Positions 54,331 through 64,000 of a stretch of DNA of 64,000 nucleotides are shown piece after piece. This DNA comes from Clarkia xantiana subsp. parviflora (Eukaryota; Streptophyta; Magnoliopsida; Myrtales; Onagraceae), in the NCBI GenBank assembly GCA_036873135.1, contig JAPTYO010000023.1, positions 7,947,834 through 8,011,833 of the forward strand, written 5' to 3'. Made by a program: the position numbers and the translations under genes. Below the pieces are notes generated by a model that saw nothing but the letters and a program-made list of their open reading frames with translations, was not told the origin of the DNA and did not search any database. The first letter of the stretch is position 1. Each line of letters begins with the position of its first letter.

Positions 54331-54479
54331 ACCCAATTTTTTTTTTTTTTTTGCCTTTTTTGCTTGCTTTTTTTAAAACGAAAATTTAACGAAAATAATC
54401 AACAACAATTATATACATGCCCCTAGTGGAAAATCTGAAATTTCTAATTCAAAACATCTTTTAGAGAAGGACTCAGTTG

Positions 54480-55480
54480 ATTGAGTCAAAATATGTCGAT
54501 CGTGTCGACGCCCTGGATGGACCTTACAACCAATGGATGACGTAGACAATGATTTCTTCTCTCGACTTCTCATGTGCCCCGGCTATTGCCAATCTTATCT
54601 GGGGATGCCCCACGATTAGCACTGACGAGTCTAGACTTCGCCGCATAAGGAATGTATGACTCGGTTGAGGATCACACATGGATGACGTGGTGTAGTCCGC
54701 ATTGGGGCACAAATATTGCGCGAGATAAATTCGGCAGCTAACACAAGAATTATTGGCGAGCAAAGGGCCGTGCACGAGATGTGCTCTTCAGGGGCTTTGA
54801 TTTGGATGATCATCCGAGCTGCACAATGAGTAAGGAAAAAATCAAATTTCGGGGAGAAAATTGATCACAACTTCTCTTAACTGGGTGCCCGACATTTTTA
54901 ATGGAAATTTTCTCCATTTGTGAATGGATATGTTGCATATTCTGATTTTTCTTCATGTGGCGGTTGTGCTCGCTATGCGACTGGACCTGCTGCATGTCCT
55001 GATTTTCCTTCTCCATCATGAACATCTGCCGGAAAGTAAATGCCCCATGGACTTCTGATGGAAGGCACCAACAATAATGTTTTCTTTGCTTGACATCTCA
55101 AATGCTCATTGATCGGCACATTAATCTTCTGGGGACGCTTGATGATCTCTTGATATTTTCCATCTTCGGACATGTCTGATCTCAACGTGAGATGCCCCTT
55201 GGTTACCACCGACCGTTTTAGACCTCACCGTAAAACAGATGTACAGCTTGGTTCGGGGACGCGTATGAATACCACATATGGTGGGTGGAATTTTGACATG
55301 TAAGTTCTTTGGAGCATACACATTGTGGTTGCGACCTCGTCGAAGTGGTCGTTTTGTTCTTCGTTTATGTTGCCCCATTTGGCCGACACCACTTGTATGT
55401 ACAACATACCTATCCAAGGGTACCTGAAAAGACCAGACACGAAAGTTAGTATAAAGAATCAAATGAGTCATGCATGATTT
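54480..55480 (-). pseudogene. Unrecognised coding-like remnant in element F
   Basis: Two adjacent minus-strand pieces have protein-like composition: 55440-55225 (a YPWIGMLYIQVVSAKWGN start and HPPYVVFIRVPEPSC) and 55209-54973 (KINVPINEHLRCQAKKTLLL, then SPWGIYFPADVHDGEG). They may be one broken gene, perhaps captured. No family is recognised and frame-by-chance cannot be excluded. Confidence 0.3.
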
Positions 55481-55849
55481 TTCGGAAAACTTCTGATGTC
55501 ATTCGTTTCATAATTTTGATTACATTTCAGAAAGAATCAAAATTTATGATCTAAGGTGGTTTGCACTAGCTTGGAGTTTACTGAGTTTGCTGAGTGCACT
55601 ATCTAGCTCGAATGCATGATAGATGCTCAAAACAAAGCTTTTTTCAAAAAGATTTTCTCATCATTTCTTTAAACTTGAATAGTCGCACTCAACTGCACAA
55701 TTAAACTATTTTCAAAAATTAGCATCAAAACTCTCATTTTTTTTAAACGCTTGCTCATGCGAATGTTGAAATGAAGATCTTGTCGAAAAAGTGTAATACA
55801 CCTCGGATAAAAACGAATGACACTTTGATTTTTTTAAATGCTCATGCAT

Positions 55850-56800
55850 GCTCGAAAGTTAAAGTTTTACTGATAAGAAACTTACAACTTACAACCGGTT
55901 TACCTGAATGACACATATGGAATGTATGTACAAAATGAAAAATCCAGGTAAATTTTTTTAAAAAATAACGCAAATGCGATGCATGTTTGGAATTAAAAGC
56001 TCAACAACTAAGAGAAGATTTACAATCTATCAAAAAAAGAATCGTTTTTCCTAAAACAATGCCTATGAGATGTACATGAGATGCATACTTGAAATGAAAT
56101 TTCTACAGTTAAGAAAATTTACAAGTTATCTGAAAAGTTTTTTTTTTTTTTGGGTGTTTTTTTTAACGAGGAAAAATTCAATGCATCCTAGTTGCTCAAA
56201 ATTGAAAAAAACAAGTGAAAAGTTTTTTTAAAAAATGCATATGAGATGCACAAAAATAAATACAATACGCAAACTTAATAAAAGTTCTACAACTAAGAAA
56301 AATTACAGTTTACCTGAAAGGTTTTTTTCGAAAAATAATGTATATGAGATGCACATCTTTAAAAAAAATCAGGTAAAAGGTTTTTTAAACAAAGAGCCCT
56401 AAAACTAAGAGAGCTTACGATTTATCTAAAAAGTTTTTTTAAATTAATGCATACTGGATGCATTATTTAAAATAAAACAATTCAGGTAAAAAGTTTTTGA
56501 AATGATGCATATGGAATGCACGTTCGAAATTAGAAGCTCTAATAGCTAAAAAGGAATCATAACCTGACGAGTTTTTTTAAGAAAAAAATAATGCGTATGA
56601 AATGCAAGTTTGAAAAAAAAAAATCAGGTAAGAAGTTTTTTTAAAAAAACAATGCATACAAAATGCATGTTCGGAAAGAAAATTTCTAAATGTCCGACCA
56701 TTTAGCTGAATTTTTTTTTTTTTTTTTTTTTTAAAAAAAATGCAAGAAGATGAATGCATGAGAATAAAAATTACACAGTTAAAAAAAAACTTACAGTTTT
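55850..56800. repeat. Degenerate about 100-bp A-rich repeat in element F
   Basis: Recurring ATGCATATGAGATGCA, CTACAACTAAGAAAATTACA and TACCTGAAAGGTTTTTTT segments, roughly nine times with much drift. No coding. The following stretch to 57245 holds a leader-like part near the primer binding site, with no gene. Confidence 0.65.
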
Positions 56801-57247
56801 CCTGACGTCTCTTTTTTACAACAACAAAAAAACACGGATAAAACACAACATGTTAGGGGGTAAAAAATGTGTGGCTTTGCTCTACAAGGTAGGTTCCACT
56901 GATAGGTTCCCGACAAGGTGGTTTCCTCACCCCATCACAGGGATCATAAGACCTTCACAAGCGAGTGGAGTTGTTCTGAGTCGTTCCGGCGGCTCGGCCG
57001 CAGGGTCGTACCCTTACTAACTCTCCGGGGTTCCTAGTTGCCCTGGGATTTAGGCATTTTGGATATTACACTAACGTGGGTGTGCGAATTCAAATAATGC
57101 CACAAAAAGAAAATGTCAATTAATTACTCTAAAAATATGTACCTGTCACACAAAAAAAAACAAAGTTAGAATGGTGAAGATAATAAACTATGAAAATTCA
57201 AAAAACATGGCAATAAGCGAATACAATGAGGCCGAACCCTCTAAGTC

Positions 57248-57265
57248 TCCCCAGCAGAGTCGCCA
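57248..57265 (-). other. Primer binding site, element F
   Basis: In sense TGGCGACTCTGCTGGGGA, three bases from the LTR end at 57269. This type is common in plant LTR elements. Confidence 0.8.
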
Positions 57266-57268
57266 AAT

Positions 57269-58013
57269 TGTCGGACCTAAAATCTGACCTAAGGCGATTA
57301 CGTTTTAAAACGCGGATTTTGAATAGAGTCGCCACTAGTTAATTATTAGGCTAACTAGAATCCTAAATTACCTAAACGAATAGCGAACTAAATACCTAGG
57401 TATAAAATCGGTCCACGATAAAAAATTCGAGTTCGGGGGTTCTATTACGAATTAAAAATATAATTTTCAACTACGCCCTTTCGGTACTCAATTCACTTTA
57501 CTTGCCAATTTTATCTTTTAAAATATTTATTTCTCTAAGTTAATTTTACAATGATGAAAATTAAATTACATACAATTACAGAAGAGTATTGATGACAAAT
57601 CAAACTTTACGAGAGTTTAACTATAATTTCTAACTAACATGAAATCTAAAACACTAAAATCATCAGGCATGCTTAAAACTATACACAATCTAATATACAT
57701 TCATCATACATATATAACTTGAGCAGTTAGTCATTTTGCCCAAATTAAATTTGCTTAATTGTATCTAAATTACCTAATAATATAATAATGATAATAATAC
57801 AATATTATAATAACAGAATAATAATATAAAAAAAAACGTGAACTTGCAGAGGCTCCGGAGGGCTGGGTAACTGCGGGCAGGCAGACAGCAGAGCTCCGAC
57901 GCGGCGACCAGGGAATGCTCCGGCGGGCTTCTGGTAGCGGGGGCGACAGCGGAGTGGTCAGGTCTCCGGCGAGGGTGGCGTGCCGGCGGGATTGGCCGCT
58001 GCTGCTGCTGCTG

Positions 58014-58108
<95 letters not shown>

Positions 58109-58973
58109 AAACAGGAGGTGGTGATGATGGCGAGTCCGACGGCCGGGAGCGGATTGAAGACAATGGACGACCTGGGCGGAGCTGACTGAACCACAGCGGA
58201 CGGGACGGCTTGGTTTGGATCTGAGTGTCGTGGCCGTGGCAGGGGAACTCACGGTGGCGGGCAGCGGAGGTGATAGGGTGGAGTCGATGGCCGGCGAGGA
58301 CGGGAAACTCCGGTACAGTCGCAGCGGTGGCAGGTCGTGGCAGAAATCGACGACTCTGACGCGACGGGAAGGGCGGCGCGGCAGCGGACGATCCGCACGG
58401 TGGAGTGGACGTGGCAGAGTGATGTGGGTCGCCGGTGGTCAAGTTGGTTCGGGCCAGGTCTCCGGCTGGCGGGAGTGGCGCCGGTGGTGGCTACTGGTCA
58501 CGGCGGGATAGCTGCTGCCGGCGGAGGCCGGTGGTAGGCGGCGCCGGTGACCTCCGGCCACAGAGGAAGACGAGTGGTATGAACCAAAAAAAAAAAAAAA
58601 ACTTTTTCACTAGAAGACGAAATAGCACGGGTTCCGAAATCTGATGTAATATTATTTCTGTTGTGTTTTTTTACATGTAAAAGGACCCTATTTATAGCTA
58701 AACTAGGACCCTTAAACTAGGAAAATAAAATATGAAAAAAATATGCATTTAATATTCCGAAAATATACATATATATTTATGTATTTCACCATAAATACAC
58801 ATAATATATTTTCTAAATATTTTACAATAAATAATGCATATACACTATCCTATTTTAAGCCAGTCCTATCTTTAAAAACTTCGCGACCTTCCATATTTAA
58901 ATACTTCCTTTTTTGACGCGTCACATATGACATTTCGAACGTGCTACGCGCGGACCAAAATTAGGTGTTTACA
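57269..58973 (-). repeat. Element F 5' LTR (1,705 bp)
   Basis: Partner of 50699-52394, with a longer AG array, a shorter A-run (16 against about 37) and a small insertion near 58850 (TATTTTAAGCCAGTCC). TATA near 58690. Ends at 58973, followed by GTTTG. Confidence 0.92.
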
Positions 58974-59396
58974 GTTTGCACTTGCGTCCATATCCATGCT
59001 TGTGTCAATATGCTTATTAGCACACACCTTCTCACGTTCACATGTGTTCGACACTTAGGCATTTATAATTTCCATGTACTTATGCCTACGTCCATATACA
59101 CACTCAATACACTCACACACGTGTATGTGACTGCATTATCTTGGTAACCACAACGCTCGCAAGCGCATGCACCCGACACTCGCACATTCCTACAATTACA
59201 GCACGTTTACACCCGCATCTGTGCTTGTGTTTTTACTTGCATATACGCTAGTACACACGTTCATGTTCATGATATACCTACATTTACACCCATGATAATG
59301 TCTATGTTTTCATATTCTTTGAGAAGCAAAGGAAGGGACACTCTGTTGCACGTACGAACATATGGTGGACTCGTCAAGAGGTAAAACAATGGATGC

Positions 59397-59489
59397 AAAT
59401 TGAGCGTATCGTCCCATCGTAAAATAGAGTCAATCAAGGGTTAAGCTATTGTTTGACTCGGGGGCATGTGATGGATATACGCTCAATTT
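59397..59489 (+). promoter_or_regulatory. Polypurine tract with double stem, element G
   Basis: The outer arm AAATTGAGCGTAT (59397-59409) and ATACGCTCAATTT (59477-59489, in U3) are a perfect 13-base match in inverted orientation. The inner arms GAGTCAA (59427-59433) and TTGACTC (59453-59459) pair over seven positions. GGGGGCATG (59460-59468) follows and abuts the LTR. Confidence 0.75.
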
Positions 59490-60220
59490 GGACCCGTTTT
59501 AGTTTGGATTATACTATTATGATAACCCCACACTCGATTGTAAATGGAAAAAACACCCGTCTGGACCTGCCACTGGTCTAATCTGCCCTAGGGAGATCGG
59601 ACCGGCTGGTCTGATTTCCCCTAGGGGAGATTGGACCAACTGTTCGACCTTAGGTCTTTGAGGTCAAATTATGCAATCCGACCTCTGAGACCTCAGCACC
59701 ATCCCCGGACGACGTAATATTCTCCGCGAACGGGTGTACGCGACGTTCGGGAGATAGTCGTCCGGGCCGCGCCTCGCCGAGACCTGACGCCACTTTTTAC
59801 ATCTAACCCTTATACAATAGCACGAACTCTCCCATGCTTACAAGGGCTTTAACCCTTTGTTATCCACTAATTGAGCACGTTTAAGGGTTAACGACGTCAT
59901 TAACCGCCTTAATCCTCTTGAAGCCTATATATAGTGCTCAATCCATTCTCATTTGACACATGATATCTTATGACACATTTTGAGCTCTACCTTATCTCTA
60001 CTTTCTCTCTCTAAACAATTTACTAATTTACGTATCAGAGAGGGTTTGCCATTTCCACCCCCGGCTTACCCTTCGTGCAAGTTTGCGAGGAGACGGACCG
60101 CGAGAAGAGAGGAAGTAAACGGATTGCGAGAGGAAGGAAACAAATCGCAAAGAAAGAAATTTCACCCGTAGGATTAGCATTCGGGTCGACACCCGTTGCC
60201 CCAATACATGCGTCCTAACA
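59469..60220 (+). repeat. Element G 3' LTR (752 bp)
   Basis: A TATATATAG element is near 59925. A box GTATCAGAGAGGG (about 60032-60045) matches the shared box, followed by a C-rich stretch between TTTGC and GCAAG. U3 holds CCCTAGGG/CCCCTAGGGG palindromes (59588-59625). Confidence 0.8.
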
Positions 60221-61430
60221 GTTTCGCCTTTACCTTAGAGTATTTTCAAATACTCTTGAGGGGTTTATTTTGAATACGATCCTCCTCATGTTGTGTTCAA
60301 AGGGCTTCCCCCGTAATAGCTATGTCTTATAGCTCGATTTCCTTGCAAGTTGTGCTCCAGCGCCTCCTTTGTCAGGATATGTATGTTTGTTTGCTTGTCG
60401 GAGGAGCATGCGTATGTCTTGTTCTCTCGAGTTTTATGATTTATGAAATCATACATTTGCCGTTCGACCGCGGCTAACTTTCTTCTTTTCCTTTTTCAAG
60501 GAATGCTTTCAGTTCCCCCACCTTTCTTTCTGATGAAGTAGCGAAGGCATCTTTCATTACCACGTAAGTGTGAGGAACTTGGTGGAGGTGTGCGTCTAGC
60601 GCAATAGGTGTGATTTCAAATTCTCACCCTCCTTGTGACTTTGCCAAATCATGTAGGCCGGGTGGCATTCTTTCATCGATAGTGGAGTTGACAGAAGCAT
60701 TTATCCGTGAGGGTGGGCGTAGCCCATGCGATATGTCTTCCTCAATTTCTGGGAAAGCTATGTTCGAGGTCGCCTCCTTCCATGTTAACAAGTGACCTCT
60801 TCACTTTGTGGGGATGGCGTATTGCCATTTGAATGATGCCCCCATTTTCTATTAATGCAATGGTATGTCTCCCAAGAAGATTAGTGCTAAGCTATTTCGT
60901 GGAGGGTTGTAATAGATGAGTTCTCCGTTGTGATCGTCATGAGATTTCTTCAATGAGAAGCTAAGAGCGTTTTGCGTCCCTTTTGGAAGTGAACCTTCCG
61001 TCTTGGTAACTCTTGTTCGAGAGTTTCATCTCTGTATGTGCTCTTTTAAATGAGCGTTTAACTCCCCTGGTGTTTCCTTGATGGGGATTGATTAAGCGGT
61101 GGTGTCGATCAAACATGTTCGAGGGAGACTGTTTTTCTGCTGCAATGTTTTGGTCGTTGGTGACGTATTTGATCGTCAATGACGTATACGCTCGGCGGTG
61201 ACTCTTTTGGTCGACAACGAGGCAGCGACGTGTGCAACATGTTGGTCGCATGCCGATGGTGGTAATAGGCGTCGCATCAGTAGTAGTGTTAGCGATTGCT
61301 GTTGTGGTGATAGCAGTGATTACTGCTGCCTTGATGAATATTGCTACAGAGGCGGCGGTAAACAGAGTCGCCATGGCAGTGGTTGCGACGTCAGAGTAGC
61401 TCAGCGTATCGTAGGTTATCACAATGTAGC
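60221..61430. other. Unassigned sequence between G and the F-like fragment
   Basis: No family is recognised on either strand. Short frames without support. Probably part of an unknown repeat. Confidence 0.35.
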
Positions 61431-61796
61431 ACGGTAAAGGGTCTCAGCCACCCTATAAATTGCACCAAATTAGAGTACTCCTGCATCAAGGTGGGAAATA
61501 AATAACGGGCCACGGTCAACCCAAAATTGGCTACTAAAAGTGCTTCTGCAAGTATAAAGGCGGAAAACATTCGAGAGGGTTTAAAGTAAACTTCACGACA
61601 AGGGGGACAGTTACTGTCTGCTCTCGCATGTCGCCTTTCAAGGATGAGCATGACTGTTACAATCTGTTCATACAAGTCAACTTTACAGCAAGCGGGACAG
61701 TTACAGTCTGCTGTCGCAAGTCGCCTTTCAAGGATGAATAGGAATGTTACAGTCTGTTCTTACAAGCCAACTTCACGGGAAACAGGACGGTTACAT
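61431..61796. repeat. Fragment related to element F internal repeats
   Basis: Two to three about 90-bp units with GTCGCCTTTCAAGGATGA and GGACAGTTACAGTCTGCT. They match, inverted, the 53220-53340 part of element F (GTAACAGTCCTACTCGTCCT). It ends abruptly at the copia sequence at 61797. Confidence 0.65.
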
Positions 61797-63750
61797 GTTG
61801 ATGAACTCAGTTCCATTGTCACTCCTCAAAGTCTTGACCATTGTACCAAATTGAGTCTTGACCATGATCAAGAAATTCTTGACGTGCAAGAAGGTGTCAC
61901 TCTTGTGTCTCATCAAATAGACCCAAGTTTCTCTTGAATGATCATCAACAATGGTCAAGAAATATTGATTGTTCTTGAAGGTAGGCACCTTGTATGGTCC
62001 CCATAGATCCATGTGAATCAAATCAAAAGGCTTTGAAGCAATTGAATCATTGATTGGAAATTAAAATCTAGATTGCTTTGCAAGAGGACAAATAGTGCAT
62101 TGTTTGATACAACCATAGGTCTTATTCAAGTCTAAAACATCCAAATGGTTCAAATATTGTTCTGAGACATGACCCAAACGCCTATGCCATCTCAATACTT
62201 CATCCTTATTCCCCAAGCAAGTAGCTGCTATCTTCCTTGGGCTTGAAGGCACCACATCCTTCAAGGTGTACAATCCTTTATTCCATTGCCCAATCACCAT
62301 GGACTTGCCACTCTGGCCCTGAAGCAACACATGATCACAAGTAAAGATCACTTTGCAATTTAACTGGCTAGGCAACCTAGAGACTGAGATCAAATTGAAC
62401 TTGAATCAGGGACCAAAAGGATGTTAGTCAATGTGAATCCACTTGAGAAAGAGCAAGAACCAACATGAGTCACCACTTGTGACCATTTGGCAAGTGCACA
62501 TATTGGTGATCAGAGTCACTCTTCTTCAAATCACGTAGTCATTCAATTTGATGAGTGATATGGTTAGTTGCACCTGAGTCAACTATCCAAACCATAGGAT
62601 CACTAGATATACCTGCCATGTTGACATGAGCTTGATCCACATCTTCAAAGGATAGAGGTGTATGATCAAAATGATCATCATGGGCAGCAACATGTTGAAT
62701 CCTTTTGTCAGCTGTGCCATGGAAGATCCTCTTGTCTTTGGCTGCCACATGCTCAATTGCACTTGAGGTTCCACCATCTTCAACAATGTTTGCTGAGTTC
62801 CATTTCCTCTTAGGAGCATTTGGATTGTTTTGATGGATTGGATGATCATATGGGTATCCATGCTTGGTGTAGCAAACATCCTCATTGTGACCCCTCTTGC
62901 CACAATAGGTGCAAGTAGGAATTGGTTTGCCACTTGAAGCATTGAAATTGCCTCTGCCTCTTCCAATGCCATTGCCTCTTCCAAAACCTCTACCCCTTGC
63001 ATATCCTCTTCCATTGCCTCTACCTCCTCCATAAGATGGATTATTCCCAGTGAATAAGGCTGTTGCCTCACCCACATCACCAATGGAACCAGAGATGGTC
63101 CTTTGACTCTCTTCTTGTACTAACACAGAGAAGGCAATGCTAAGTGTAGGAAGGGGCTGCCTCATAAGCAAGTTGCTCCTAATGTGTCCATAGGAATCAT
63201 TTAGCCCCAAGAGAAAAGCCATCAACTTCTGCTTCTCTTTGTGTTCATTGACAATGGCAATGTCCCCAGCACATTGGAGAACCAAATCATCAATGGAAGC
63301 AAGAGCATCCCATAGTTGCTTCATCTTGGCAAAGTATTCAGTGATGGAGAGCACACCTTGAGATGTTTGGTAAATCTCCCTTGTCAATTGAAAGATTTGA
63401 GTGCCATCCACTTTGTCAAACATCTCCTTTAGGTCATTCCAAATGGAAGAGGCTGTAGGGTTGTAGATCAAGCCATTGACCAAGTCCTTGGCCACAGTGT
63501 TCCTTAACCATGCCTTGGCAATTGCATTTGTCCTATCCTTTCTCACCCTATCATTGACACCAACATCCAATCTTGTGAATGTGCCATCTATAAAACCAAG
63601 CTTATACTTCACTAATAAGCCTTCTCTGATTGAGGTGCTCCAAACATGATAGTTGAATGTTCCTTGAAGTTGAAAAGGAATGAGCATATGGCCAGTGGTG
63701 TCTGAGGGGTGAATGTATAGGGGATCATCAACATTGGTTTCCTGAGCCAT
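61797..63750 (-). pseudogene. Truncated Ty1/copia gag-protease-integrase
   Basis: The start at 63750 (MAQETNVDDP) opens a 403-residue frame to 62539. It holds a copia gag domain (UBN2 type, FNYHVWSTSIREGL, then AKAWLRNTVAKDLV), a CCHC knuckle (CTYCGKRGHNEDVCYTKHG) and the protease motif WIVDSGATNHI near residue 393. A TGA then ends the frame. Other frames follow with LISVSRLPSQLNCKVIFTCD, a GAG-pre-integrase region (LRWHRRLGHVSEQYL, CTICPLAKQSRF; 62393-62061) and an integrase start (IHMDLWGPYKVP, DDHSRETWVYLM, DNGTEFINM; 62021-61797). The sequence is cut after the second integrase Asp. Reverse transcriptase and RNase H are absent. At least two frameshifts or stops make it a pseudogene. Confidence 0.85.
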
Positions 63751-64000
63751 CTTGCAAGCAAAGTAACACAAGGATCTTGAAGATTCAAAGTAGAGGAAAT
63801 TCATATGCAAAAGATTCCAAGGAAAACGCACACAAGGTATGCACTAGCAACAAAACTAGCACGCCAAGTTTGTTGAGAGTAAGACAAATTCCAGCTCACT
63901 CTTCAGTACAATCCGTACAATCCGCAACAAATTACTCCAAGTTCAATGTTCACAAATCACTAGGAATGGATTAGGATCAAATATCCATTGAAGAAAGCTC
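63751..64000 (-). other. Leader of the copia element
   Basis: Sequence upstream of the copia gag start. No primer binding site or LTR is recognisable before the window ends. Confidence 0.4.

Larger units (their letters stand above)
50699..58973 (-). mobile_element. Element F: large non-coding LTR element (LARD-like)
   Basis: The LTRs are 50699-52394 (3') and 57269-58973 (5'); they start TGTAAACACC and end GGTCCGACA in sense. GTTTG is on both sides (50694-50698 and 58974-58978). The primer binding site (57248-57265) reads TGGCGACTCTGCTGGGGA in sense, a different type from A-E. A purine tract AAAGAGGGGCAAAC in sense adjoins the 3' LTR. The 4.9-kb interior has repeats and only short open frames, no gag or pol. 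Long LTRs and no coding capacity match the LARD class. The LTRs are nearly identical, apart from microsatellite lengths, suggesting recent insertion. Confidence 0.92.
58979..60220 (+). mobile_element. Element G: 3' end of a gypsy-like LTR element
   Basis: An internal tail without genes (58979-59459), then polypurine tract (59460-59468) and 3' LTR (59469-60220). The LTR starts TGATGGATATACGCTC and ends GTCCTAACA, like A, B and C. Element F was inserted into its internal region. The 5' LTR and coding part are not seen in the window, so it is 5'-truncated or rearranged. Confidence 0.75.

Overview
This is a nuclear genome window from a flowering plant, most likely a eudicot. It has one recognisable host gene, a 12-exon nuclear gene for plastid enoyl-ACP reductase (MOD1/ENR-like, 42973-46077), in about 60 kb of nested transposons. 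The species cannot be named from the sequence.

Left block (1-7219): a minus-strand LTR element (E, running off the left edge) with one open 1,093-codon frame has inserted into the gag of another minus-strand LTR element (D). Middle block (7220-37472): a three-level nest. Element A (+, 7220-37472, target duplication ATATG) contains element B (-, 16086-36421, duplication TCCAT), which contains element C (-, 18943-27225, duplication GCCGA). All three target duplications are exact, so the order of insertion is A, then B, then C. A, B, C and E share a layout: a GGCGCC-type primer binding site, a gag-protease reading frame followed by a second gag-like and zinc-knuckle module, no reverse transcriptase or integrase, and a long repeat-rich 3' part. 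In A and B this 3' part also holds a five-exon gene on the opposite strand. They look like non-autonomous Ty3/gypsy (Tat-like) elements that depend on enzymes supplied elsewhere.

Right block: a non-LTR element with a 12-bp target duplication (37816-39563), a Mutator-like fold-back element with a 9-bp duplication (39617-40675), the host gene, a 465-bp-arm inverted repeat (48232-49247), and a large non-coding LTR element F (50699-58973, duplication GTTTG) inserted in the 3' part of another gypsy element G (3' LTR 59469-60220). At the right edge lies a broken, truncated Ty1/copia gag-protease-integrase sequence (61797-63831).

The most interesting signals are structural. (1) In A, B, C and G the polypurine tract follows a GAGTCAAG...CTTGACTC hairpin. 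In A, C and G that hairpin sits inside an outer stem formed with the first bases of U3, and the outer stem differs between families while staying complementary. (2) In A, B, C and E the LTRs carry a hairpin with a C-rich loop just after a shared GGCATCGGAG box, again with compensatory stem changes. (3) The Gag-protease-Gag' protein architecture is conserved. (4) A spliced antisense gene with matching exon layout is present in A and B.
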